A stretch of 64,000 bases of DNA, taken from Kitasatospora sp. NBC_01266 (lineage in GTDB: Bacteria > Actinomycetota > Actinomycetes > Streptomycetales > Streptomycetaceae). The first letter of the stretch is position 1; the number at the start of each line of letters is the position of its first letter. The DNA lies in NCBI RefSeq assembly GCF_036242395.1, contig NZ_CP108458.1, positions 6,324,001 through 6,388,000 of the forward strand, given 5' to 3'. Made by a program: the position numbers and the translations under genes. Of this stretch, positions 1 through 7,422 are shown piece by piece. The notes under the pieces were generated by a model. It saw only the letters and a list, made by a program, of their open reading frames with translations, had not been told where the DNA came from and ran no database searches.

Positions 1-692
1 TGCATCGCGATTCGGTGCGCGTGCTGCCCCTGGGCCAGCGAGCGCTCCGCCGCCAACTCGTCCTCGCGCAGGTGCAACTGGTGGCGCGGGTCGAGCTTCT
101 GGCGGGCGAACTCGATCTCGCGCAGCTCCCTGGCGTGCTGCAGTGCCGCCTCGTCCTGCCGGATCTGGAGGGCACAGCCCAGCCACAACCCGTACTTGGC
201 GGCGTGCGATTCGACCGCCATCAGCGCAGCCTGGGCCGCCATCTCCGCGGTGTCGCTCTCCGCCATCGGGTACTGGCGCAGCACCGGCCGGATCAGCTGG
301 TCGACCAACCCCTGAGCCATGGCCGGAACATTGCGTACCCCGCTGGCCACGAAGGCACCGGGTTCGACGACCTGCCAGCCGCAGCTCAGCGCGACCTCGA
401 AGCTGAACGCGTCGTCGCGGCTGGGCATGGTCAGCAGCTCGCCGAACTCGTGCTGGCCGGTGTCCACTTCGTAGACGCTGGTCCACCTGCGAGTGGTCAG
501 GTCCTTGCGGCTCGGGCGGTGCGGCGGCAGGAAGGTGTCGAGGCCGCCCTGGGCGGTCGTGAAGACCAGGGCGTAGTCGACGCGGGTGGTCCGCAGCGAG
601 CCGAACCGTGACAGCTCCTGGATGGTGACGACCGGATCGACGAGCTGGGAGTGGCGGTTCACGTCCTGCTGCCACTGCGGGGGCCGCGTCAT
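1..692 (-). CDS. SPFH/band-7-like protein, partial (runs off left edge)
   Basis: This open frame continues past the left edge, so only about 230 N-terminal residues are visible. The ATG at 692 has an AAGGAGGA ribosome binding site 7-8 bases upstream. The middle (FEVALSCGWQVVEPGAFVASG, then a long helical stretch with LREIEFARQKLD) resembles SPFH/band-7 proteins: a beta-rich half followed by a charged amphipathic helix. SPFH proteins scaffold membrane microdomains, but no membrane anchor is visible in this part. It lies 134 bases downstream of the NTPase gene in the same direction, so it may be the last visible gene of that operon. The family call is by eye and tentative. Confidence 0.5.
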   Translation of the reverse strand, partial: MTRPPQWQQDVNRHSQLVDPVVTIQELSRFGSLRTTRVDYALVFTTAQGGLDTFLPPHRPSRKDLTTRRWTSVYEVDTGQHEFGELLTMPSRDDAFSFEVALSCGWQVVEPGAFVASGVRNVPAMAQGLVDQLIRPVLRQYPMAESDTAEMAAQAALMAVESHAAKYGLWLGCALQIRQDEAALQHARELREIEFARQKLDPRHQLHLREDELAAERSLAQGQHAHRIAM

Positions 693-826
693 GGGCTGGT
701 CCTCCTTGCGATGGATGGGATCGGGAAATGGTCGCGACTGCCACGGTGCACAGATCCGTGCAGCTCCTGTGTCACGCGCCGCTCTGCCGGTCCTGGCCGG
801 GTGATGTCGCAGGACTACGACACGGC

Positions 827-3181
827 CTACGGTGCGAACAGGCGCGGTGGCCGTGCGGCGTCCTGTTGCTGCAGGACCGCCAGCAACCGGGTGGCGACGG
901 CGGGTCCGCCGCCTCCCGGCTTGCCTCTGCCGAGGTTCTCCAGCAGGTAGCAGAGCCGCTTGTGCTCCTCCCCCGAGCGGTCCAGCTCCGGCAACAGGTG
1001 GCAGAGCGCGCGCTCTGCCTCCGGGTCCCGGTCCGCGGCCCGGACCCACTGGCGCATTGCCTCCAGTCCCGACCGCGAGTACAACGGGTCGTTGAGGACC
1101 GTCCGCCACATTTCGGCGAGCGACTGCCGCAGCAGGCCTCCTGCCGTGCCGGGGGTGCGCGAGGCACGGGCGTACTGGTCGAGCAGGATCGGCCGCCCGG
1201 CGCCCGGCGCGCCGTCCGCCGGGCCGCACGCGTGGATGACGGTCAGCAGGACGAACTCCCGTAGCCGCCCCCGCGCCGCCAGCGGGACCAGCTCGGACCA
1301 GAGCGCGGCCGCGGTGTCCGGCCGGTCGGCCGCCTCGCCGGCGCGCTGCCCGGCGGCCAGCAGCAGCGTCGCTGCCGACTGGGCGAGCTGGTCGAGCTCA
1401 TCGGGCCAGCCGCTCGCCGGCTGCCCGCGCAGCTCGTACGCGCGCACGGCCTCCACCAGCGCCGCGACGGCCTGCGCCGGGAACGCCTCCCCGACCAGCG
1501 CGTAGGCGCGCACCGCTGTCCAGCGCAGCCGGTGGTCGGGGGCCGTGCACCACTCCTGCAGGATCCGAGGGACGTGCGGCGCGCCCAGGTGATGGGCGAG
1601 GGCCAGCGCGTTCGCTGCAGCCAGCCGCTCGCGGAACAGCCGGCCGGCCGCCCAGCGGGTGATCAGCAGCCCCATGGTCGAGGACAGGTCCGTCTCCGCC
1701 AGGACGGCGGTGGTGGAGGCGGCCCGGGTCCGCACCAGCGGGCGCGGATCGGTCGCCATCCGGCGCAGCCAGCCGACCAGGGCGGGGCGCGACGAGGGGT
1801 GGCCCGTCCAGACCTCGCGCAGCAGCGTGATCGCGGTGCGCGGGTCCCGGAACTGGATCTTGGTCTGCAGCACCGGCCCCCACTCGGTCTCCTCTGCTTC
1901 CTCGTAGCGGTCGGCGTGCGCGTACTCGACACGCTGGGCGCTGGAGGTGCCGAAGACCGGGATGCGGGTCGGCTCGCCCGGGTTCTCGATCCGCTGCAAG
2001 CGCCCGAAGAGGTCGTCACCCAACTCGGCGGTGAGCGCGTAGGGCCCCTCGTCGAACGCGGCCAGCGCGATCAGGAAGGCCTTGTCGTGCAGCGGCCGCT
2101 GCCCGTCGGCCGTCGGCTGCCCGGTGCCGTCGAACCACTCCCGCACCTGCTGCTCGGCGGCGTAGTGGCCGAATGCCGCGAGGCCGTCCAACTCGATCAC
2201 ACCACGGGCGAATTCGGCGACCCGATCAGCGAACCTGGCCAACTCGGACACCGGGCGCCGGTGTTCGAGCAGCGACCGGACCTCGGTCAGGGCGAGCAAC
2301 TCGTCGATCCCGTGTCCGCCCAGCTCCCTGCCGCGCAGGTGGCCGCGGAGCAACTGCTCCGACTCGGGCGGTTGCCAAGGCACATGGCCGCCGCCCTGGA
2401 CCACGGGGTGTGGTCCCACCACGATGACCAGGTGGCCGCCGGTGTCCCGGAGCCGCTCGCTCAGCGCCCGCACGTGGTGCTCGCGCAGCGGCCGTTCGGG
2501 GCCGGCACTGTAGTCGGCCAGCAGGTGGCCGCAGTGCTCCCGCAGTTCGCCGGGCAGCCGACCCGGCGCCAATCCGGGATCCAGCGCCCGGTAGGAGGTG
2601 GTGCCGACGGCCTTCAGCAGCATCAGGGCGGCCGCCCGACGGCCCGTGGTGGCGGGGCCGGAGAGGACCACGACCCGGGTGCTGCGCAGCTTCTCGAACG
2701 CGACGTCGAACGGACTTCCGTGCTGCCAGGCGGGCACCGCGTCCGGAGAGTCGCCCTTCAAGGCGTCCGTGGCTGGTTCCGGCTGTACGAAGTGTCGTGC
2801 GAGCAAAGTGACTTCGGCGGCGGGGATCTCGCCCGACCGCTGCTCGTCGTCACCGCCGAGGTGATACTCCACCTTGCTGCCGCCGAGGATGACGTCGCCG
2901 GTGACGTGGCCGCCGCTGACCCCGTGCTGGTCTCCGCCGACCAACGAACCGCCCAGTTGCGCCGAGCGGCCGAGCATGATCGCGGGGCTGTGCCGGTACA
3001 GGTTCCGCAGGGAGTCCCAAGCGAAATCCGCCTGGTCCTCCGCCTCGGCCTGGGCGGCCGCCGCGGCGTCCGAATCGGCGGCGTCCGAACCGGCGGAGTT
3101 CGGGGCTGCGGCGTTCGGTTGGTCGGGTGGCCCGGACGGCTCCGGAGAGGCCGCGCCCACCGGGTCCTGCTGGTCGCTCAC
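827..3181 (-). CDS. P-loop/HEAT-like sensor protein with N-terminal amyloid-type motif
   Basis: 784 residues from GTG 3181, whose GTGA overlaps the stop of the cyclase-like gene by 4 bases; the frame is open further upstream but that part is a shadow. Order: Ala/Asp-rich linker (about 20-50), Gly-rich motif GGDQHGVSGGHVTGDVIL at about 81-101, a degenerate Walker A (SGPATTGRRA, about 174; the usual GK[ST] is replaced by GRR), and from about 440 a helical-repeat region rich in Leu, Ala and Arg that looks HEAT-like. The same Gly-rich motif ends the protein encoded just upstream. NLR-like sensors and their effectors share short amyloid motifs in this way, so I infer that this is the sensor/scaffold and the cyclase-like protein the effector. 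Loss of the Walker A Lys makes ATP binding uncertain. Confidence 0.6.
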   Translation of the reverse strand: MSDQQDPVGAASPEPSGPPDQPNAAAPNSAGSDAADSDAAAAAQAEAEDQADFAWDSLRNLYRHSPAIMLGRSAQLGGSLVGGDQHGVSGGHVTGDVILGGSKVEYHLGGDDEQRSGEIPAAEVTLLARHFVQPEPATDALKGDSPDAVPAWQHGSPFDVAFEKLRSTRVVVLSGPATTGRRAAALMLLKAVGTTSYRALDPGLAPGRLPGELREHCGHLLADYSAGPERPLREHHVRALSERLRDTGGHLVIVVGPHPVVQGGGHVPWQPPESEQLLRGHLRGRELGGHGIDELLALTEVRSLLEHRRPVSELARFADRVAEFARGVIELDGLAAFGHYAAEQQVREWFDGTGQPTADGQRPLHDKAFLIALAAFDEGPYALTAELGDDLFGRLQRIENPGEPTRIPVFGTSSAQRVEYAHADRYEEAEETEWGPVLQTKIQFRDPRTAITLLREVWTGHPSSRPALVGWLRRMATDPRPLVRTRAASTTAVLAETDLSSTMGLLITRWAAGRLFRERLAAANALALAHHLGAPHVPRILQEWCTAPDHRLRWTAVRAYALVGEAFPAQAVAALVEAVRAYELRGQPASGWPDELDQLAQSAATLLLAAGQRAGEAADRPDTAAALWSELVPLAARGRLREFVLLTVIHACGPADGAPGAGRPILLDQYARASRTPGTAGGLLRQSLAEMWRTVLNDPLYSRSGLEAMRQWVRAADRDPEAERALCHLLPELDRSGEEHKRLCYLLENLGRGKPGGGGPAVATRLLAVLQQQDAARPPRLFAP

Positions 3182-3282
3182 GAGGCGTTCCCGGCACTGC
3201 CCTCGGAGCCGGCGACCGTGCCGCCGAGGATGACGTCGCCGGTGACGTGGCCGCCGCTCACCCCGTGCTGGTCTCCGCCGAC
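2880..3282 (-). repeat. Direct repeat encoding the shared Gly-rich motif in two adjacent genes
   Basis: A 62-base block at 2880-2941 recurs at 3221-3282 with a single mismatch. Both copies are read in the same frame register on the minus strand and give the same 21-residue Gly-rich peptide, at the N-terminus of the NTPase and the C-terminus of the cyclase-like protein. The flanking sequences are unrelated, so identity is confined to the motif. Confidence 0.9.
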
Positions 3283-4011
3283 GATGGAGCCGTGCACCAC
3301 CGGGGCGCCGTGGAAGTGGAACACCGCGCCGGCAGGGCGCTGGAGCGCAGGCGTGGCCGACGCGGCGGCCGCGGGTGCCGAGCCCAGCGAGGTCCCGGCG
3401 TCCTGGCCCGCGGTCTTCTGGACCGTCCCGTTCCCGCTGTAGAGCCACCCCGTCAGGACGCTGTCCTTCACCGCCACCGGGGCACGCTGGAAGAGCTCCG
3501 GCCGCACCCCTCGGTGCCCGTGCCGCACCACGCCGTCGTACACCGCGCCGCTGACCAGCAGGACGCAGGGCTCGCCGGCCCGTGCTGTCAGCGCGTTCCG
3601 CAGGAAGTCGGAGTCGAGCAGCCGGAAAGCCCGGTCGAGATCGTGCCCGACCAGCCCGCCGACCGTGCCGTCGTGCGGGTCGTAGGTCACCTCGCCGGCC
3701 GCAAGCACGATCCGCAGCCGCATCTGCGAGCCGGCCGAGGCGAGCCGGTTGTGCTCGTGCAGCAGCTCGGGGGTCGTGGTCAGCAGGGCGCGCAGCACCG
3801 CCGTCTTGGCCACGTTGCCGTCGAGCAGCACGATCAGGCCGTCACCGCGGTCCTCGCGGTACTGCTGGGTCGCCTCCGCCCCGGCGGCGAGCACGGTCTG
3901 GTTGACAACAGCGTTCAGGCTCCGCCGCAGCACGGCTTTGACCACGTCGTCGCGGCCGCTGGACCCCGCGATGTCGAGCAGCAGGATGGTCCGGTTCACA
4001 GGCTCTCGCAT
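3178..4011 (-). CDS. Class III nucleotide cyclase-like protein with C-terminal amyloid-type motif
   Basis: 277 residues. ATG 4011 is chosen over the longer frame because GGAAGG sits 5 bases upstream and the cyclase-like fold begins at once. The two metal-binding aspartates of class III cyclases appear as D13 (ILLLDIAGSS) and D57 (RGDGLIVLL), 44 residues apart, the usual spacing. Residues that select adenine or guanine are not obvious, so the product (cAMP, cGMP, another nucleotide, or none) is open. After the domain comes an Ala/Pro linker, then the Gly-rich motif at about 244-264 that recurs in the next protein. A Crp-type operator and a Crp-family gene lie upstream. Inferred role: nucleotide-signal effector of an NLR-like pair. 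Confidence 0.6.
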   Translation of the reverse strand: MREPVNRTILLLDIAGSSGRDDVVKAVLRRSLNAVVNQTVLAAGAEATQQYREDRGDGLIVLLDGNVAKTAVLRALLTTTPELLHEHNRLASAGSQMRLRIVLAAGEVTYDPHDGTVGGLVGHDLDRAFRLLDSDFLRNALTARAGEPCVLLVSGAVYDGVVRHGHRGVRPELFQRAPVAVKDSVLTGWLYSGNGTVQKTAGQDAGTSLGSAPAAAASATPALQRPAGAVFHFHGAPVVHGSIVGGDQHGVSGGHVTGDVILGGTVAGSEGSAGNAS

Positions 4012-4099
4012 GGCTGCCTTCCGATGGGAACGGGGGCCTTCGGCGCGGCCCGTCTGCACTTCGACGAAGGTGCCACGTCGGTGCGGTGTCCGGCGACGG

Positions 4100-4133
4100 A
4101 AATTAGCACACTCGGAATGTGACCGTGTACACA
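4100..4133 (-). promoter_or_regulatory. Crp-type palindrome and possible promoter of the cyclase-like gene
   Basis: TGTGA-N6-ACACA at 4118-4133 matches the Crp/Fnr consensus TGTGA-N6-TCACA at 9 of 10 positions. On the minus strand a possible -10 element, TAATTT (plus 4105-4100), lies just downstream and the palindrome overlaps where the -35 would be. The site is about 105 bases before the cyclase-like ATG and directly after the Crp-family gene, so regulation by that protein is plausible. No mapping data; inference from pattern. Confidence 0.45.
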
Positions 4134-4154
4134 GAGTGGGTGCGCTGTCCGGTC

Positions 4155-4838
4155 TCAGGCCTGCCCCCGGCGGACCATCTGCCGCAGTACCTCGGGCCGC
4201 AGCACCACCAGGCCGCGTCGCTCGGTGCGGACCACACCGCGCTCCCGCAGCCCCTTCAGCAGCCGGGCGATCGCCTCCCGGGAGGCGCCGACCGAGCCGG
4301 CCAGCTCGCTCTGGGTGAGACCGGGCGTCAGCTGCACACCGTCCCCGGTTTCCTGGCCGTGGCCGCGGATCAACTCCAGCAGCAGCAGCGCCAACCGCTC
4401 CTGCACGTTCATCGCGGCGTACTGCACGCGCCGACGGTCGCTATCCCGGCTGCGGTCCGCGACCAGCGCGAGCAGCCCCTTTGCCAGGCCCGGCCGCTCG
4501 TCGAGCAGGGCGCTGAAGCGGTCGGCGACCACCGCCAGCGCCTCGACCCGGCCCAGCGCGGTCACCGTCGCTGACCGGCGCCGGCCGCTGAGCGCGGCAC
4601 TCTCGCCGACGATGTCGCCGGGCCCGCGCAGCGCGAGCAGTGCCTCGTAGCCGTTGGCTGCGGCGGAGGTCACCTTCGTCCAACCGGACAAGAGGACCAG
4701 CACGTGCGCCGACGGCTCGTGTTCGCGCAGCAGCACCTGGCGGGCAGAGAAGTCCATCCGCGTCCCGGCCGCGAACAGCACCTGCCGGTCCTCGGTCTCC
4801 AGCCGGACCACGAACGGAACCCGGTCCTCGAACTCCAT
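4155..4838 (-). CDS. Crp/Fnr-family transcriptional regulator
   Basis: 227 residues from ATG 4838, which has GGGAGG 6 bases upstream; the longer frame to 5018 has no such site. N-terminal cNMP-binding-like beta-barrel with LRGPGDIVGESAALSG, matching the phosphate-binding cassette pattern (GE.aal) but lacking the classic RtAs arginine/serine: here RRRSATV follows. Dimerisation helix about 110-140, then a winged helix (LTQSELAGSVGASREAIARLLKGLRERG) typical of Crp-family DNA recognition. It is first in a minus-strand run that continues with the cyclase-like gene, so a cyclic-nucleotide circuit is suggestive. The ligand is not known. Confidence 0.85.
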   Translation of the reverse strand: MEFEDRVPFVVRLETEDRQVLFAAGTRMDFSARQVLLREHEPSAHVLVLLSGWTKVTSAAANGYEALLALRGPGDIVGESAALSGRRRSATVTALGRVEALAVVADRFSALLDERPGLAKGLLALVADRSRDSDRRRVQYAAMNVQERLALLLLELIRGHGQETGDGVQLTPGLTQSELAGSVGASREAIARLLKGLRERGVVRTERRGLVVLRPEVLRQMVRRGQA

Positions 4839-4989
4839 CGACTGCCTCCCACCTCCGGTGTCGCGGACCGGCCGTCCCCTACGGACCGCCGTCGCACGGC
4901 CGACAGCGTACGGGCTCCGGAGCTGTCCGGTGCCGATCGCGCGGGGGCACGGCAGGCCGTTCGACGGCGGTCCTCCTAGTAGTGCTTGA
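4839..4989. other. Intergenic region between the regulator and the IS701 remnant
   Basis: Upstream region of the Crp-family gene, about 150 bases. I see no clear -10/-35 pair and no gene. The GGCA repeat begins 33 bases to the right. Confidence 0.4.
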
Positions 4990-5324
<335 letters not shown>

Positions 5325-5325
<1 letters not shown>

Positions 5326-5546
5326 AGAGTGCCGCATGGGAGGCCCGGTTCGCGCAGGCCCTGGAATGCTTGGAGAGCGCGGAGCGGGACGAAGCCGTGG
5401 ACAGGCTGCGGCAGCTTCTCGCCGACCCGGTCTTGCGCCAGCAGCCTGGCCAAGGCGCGGTGACACGCAACACCTTCCACGGCCCGGCTGCCATCCAGAC
5501 CGGACCCAACTCCCGTCAGGAGAACCACTTCGGGCAGACGCGGTGA
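5325..5546 (+). pseudogene. Small effector-like protein with C-terminal amyloid-type motif, 5' truncated
   Basis: About 70 residues of the C-terminus survive: a helical segment (FAQALECLESAERDEAVDRL) resembling the small effector-associated helical domains found beside actinomycete STAND genes, then NTFHGPAAIQTGPNSRQENH. The next gene carries the same kind of motif at its N-terminus. The stop overlaps the next start (GTGA at 5543-5546), so the two were translationally coupled. No credible start remains because the 5' end meets the IS701 remnant. Its biochemical activity is unknown. Confidence 0.55.
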
Positions 5547-5912
5547 GCGGCCCACCCTCCGACCAGGGCGGGGCGACGACGGGAAGCACCTTCCACGGCC
5601 CGACGGGCATCCAGAACGGCTCCCACTCCCGCCAGTACAACACCTACCTGATGGCCGCGCCCCAGCCAGTGAGCTGGCCGGTACGCGTGGGAGAAGTGCC
5701 CGTGCTGGCTTCCGCATTCCAACCCCGCCACGGGCTACATCAACCATCAGGCCCCGGGCAGGAACCGGCCGCGCCGACCCAGGTGCTCACCGGGGGCGGC
5801 GGGGTCGGGAAGTCCCAACTGGCGGCCGCGCAGGCACACGCAGCGCTGCAGTCCGGCATCGAGCTGGTGGTCTGGGCCGACGCCGCCGAAACAGGCCAGG
5901 TCGTCTCCCAAT
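5543..5912 (+). pseudogene. STAND (NB-ARC/TPR) gene, fragment 1: motif and P-loop
   Basis: Starts at GTG 5543, overlapping the previous stop. Residues about 14-34 carry STFHGPTGIQNGSHSRQYNT, paired with the upstream gene's C-terminal motif. A perfect Walker A (TGGGGVGKSQLAA) follows at about 82-93. The frame runs into the transposon at 5913 and hits TGA within its end (5912-5914). If the insert is removed with one AAT copy, the frame continues without a break at 14757 (VVSQ joined to YALAARRL). STAND NTPases are sensors that oligomerise when triggered; this one should be dead unless the transposon leaves precisely. Confidence 0.85.
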
Positions 5913-7270
5913 GAGTGGTGTGCATCGTGAAGTGGCAGGTCACGGGCCTGGTGTGATTCCGTGCCCGGGTGCTCGTGCTGGTCATGCGCGGCAGTCTGGC
6001 GTGTAGATCATCGGGCAGGGAGGTCTTCGTGGGTTCTGGCCCGTTCCAGCCCGCGGTGCTCCTACGCTCCCGGGCATGGTGGACCCCGAGGTACTGGAAC
6101 GGATCGCCGCGCGCCGCGCGGAACTGGACGAGCTGGAAGAACAGCTGGTCAAGCAGCTGGACCAGGTGCGGGCCGAGCGGGACGAACGCGCAGTCGCCGA
6201 GAGGGTCCTGACGCGGATGAGCGAGCGGACAGCTGGGGAACGGGCTGCCGTCGCACCGGCGTCAGCGCAGGTTGGCGGGCGTGCGGTGCTGCTGGTCCCG
6301 CACCGTGGCGACAGCGTTGACGAGACCGCGCTGCCCGAGGACTACCGCCGGATACTGGCGATCGTGCGAGCCGCCGGCGGTCCGGTGCAGGTGCGGGCGG
6401 TGGGCGAAGAGCTGGGCCTTCCGGTGGAGGCGCGCGGGAAGCTGGAGCCGCTGCGGGCGAAACTGGTCAAGCTCGAGGACCGCGGATGGCTGCACAAACG
6501 CGGCGACGGGAAGTTCACCGCACGGCTGTAGCCATCCCGGCCCTGCACGCCGCAGGGGCGTAACCGGAGGGCCCCCGGCGGCAGTTGAGTTTGGTGTGAA
6601 GAAAAACAACGGTCTCGTCGAGGGCCCCGACGGTCTTGTCTACACTGCCCGCCTGCCGCTGTCGAGTGCCACCTTGAACTGGCTCGCCGACCTGATCCGC
6701 GGCCACTGCAAGAAGATCGGATCGCGGTGGCGGGCCCTGTCGGCAGGGAGGATCGCCGGCATCGTGCTGGCGGTGCTGCGCTGTGACCAGCGGCCCGGCG
6801 ACCTGGCCGGCGGGAACGGGGTGCACCGCACCACCGTGACCCGGTGGGTGCGCGAGGTCGTCGGCCTGCTGGCCGCTCGCGCCCCGCGCCTGGACCGCGC
6901 GCTCAAGAAGATCACCCGATCGGGTGGCGGGGTGGCCCTGCTGGACGGTTCTCTGATCCGCACCCACCGCCGCACCGGGACCGAGAACCGGAAGAACTAC
7001 TCCGGCAAGCACAAATGCCACGGCCTGCTCGTGATCGCGCTCACCGACGACAAGGGCCGCCTGGTCTGGGTGAGCGCGGTCCGGCCCGGACGCACCTCGG
7101 AGATCACCGCCTGCCGCCACGACAAACTGACCGCCCATCTGCGCGCGGCCGGCCTCGGCGCGATCGCCGACCTGGGCTTCGTCGGCCTCGACGACAGCGA
7201 CCCCGACGCCGACCCGGCGGTGATCACCGGCTACAAGGCCGCCCGCAACCGACCCCTGACCCGAGGTCAG
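5913..7270 (+). mobile_element. IS5-like element, left copy, 3' truncated
   Basis: Matches the right copy (14753 down to 13396) over 1358 bases; by eye I found one difference, a silent C/T near 7260. The match stops after the GGTCAG at 7265-7270. The inner inverted repeat and the last 62 codons of the transposase are missing, so this copy cannot move without help from the right one. Confidence 0.85.
6076..6531 (+). CDS. IS-encoded helper protein (coiled coil plus winged helix), left copy
   Basis: 151 residues, ATG 6076. Residues about 5-55 are a heptad-rich charged helix (ELDELEEQLVKQLDQVRAERDERAVAERVL), probably a coiled coil. The C-terminal 70 residues (LPEDYRRILAIVRAAGGPVQVRAVGEELGL, then LVKLEDRGWLHKRGDGKFT) look like a winged helix. 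It lies upstream of and parallel to the transposase gene, and its amino-acid sequence is identical to that of the right copy. Such accessory genes are common in actinomycete IS elements; their function is not established. A role in target or end binding is inference. Confidence 0.7.
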   Translation: MVDPEVLERIAARRAELDELEEQLVKQLDQVRAERDERAVAERVLTRMSERTAGERAAVAPASAQVGGRAVLLVPHRGDSVDETALPEDYRRILAIVRAAGGPVQVRAVGEELGLPVEARGKLEPLRAKLVKLEDRGWLHKRGDGKFTARL

Positions 7271-7342
7271 GACCGCTGCGGTCGGCTCGGGGTCCCGACC
7301 CTGCGCGGGGCGGACGGCGGCGCGCATCCGGTCCACCCTTGA
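6596..7342 (+). pseudogene. IS5-family (DDE_Tnp_4-like) transposase, truncated, left copy
   Basis: GTG 6596. N-terminal helix-turn-helix (GNGVHRTTVTRWVREVVGLL), then the first two catalytic aspartates (LLDGSLIRTHRR and IADLGFVG). The match to the intact copy ends at RPLTRGQ (7270); the rest up to the stop at 7342 is unrelated sequence. The region with the catalytic glutamate (VEHGFAHLKNWRVL in the intact copy) is lost, so it should be inactive. Confidence 0.85.
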
Positions 7343-7422
7343 TCTCGGACATCTGCTCACACGAGCCGACTGCCGGGGCGATCCTTGTCTGCATCAGCAT
7401 TCTGGGAGGGGACTGGTGCGTG

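Noticed and set aside
1532..3442. Plus-strand frame of 636 codons opposite the NTPase gene
   Set aside because: Antisense shadow; the minus frame has a coupled start, a motif shared with its neighbour and sensible protein composition.
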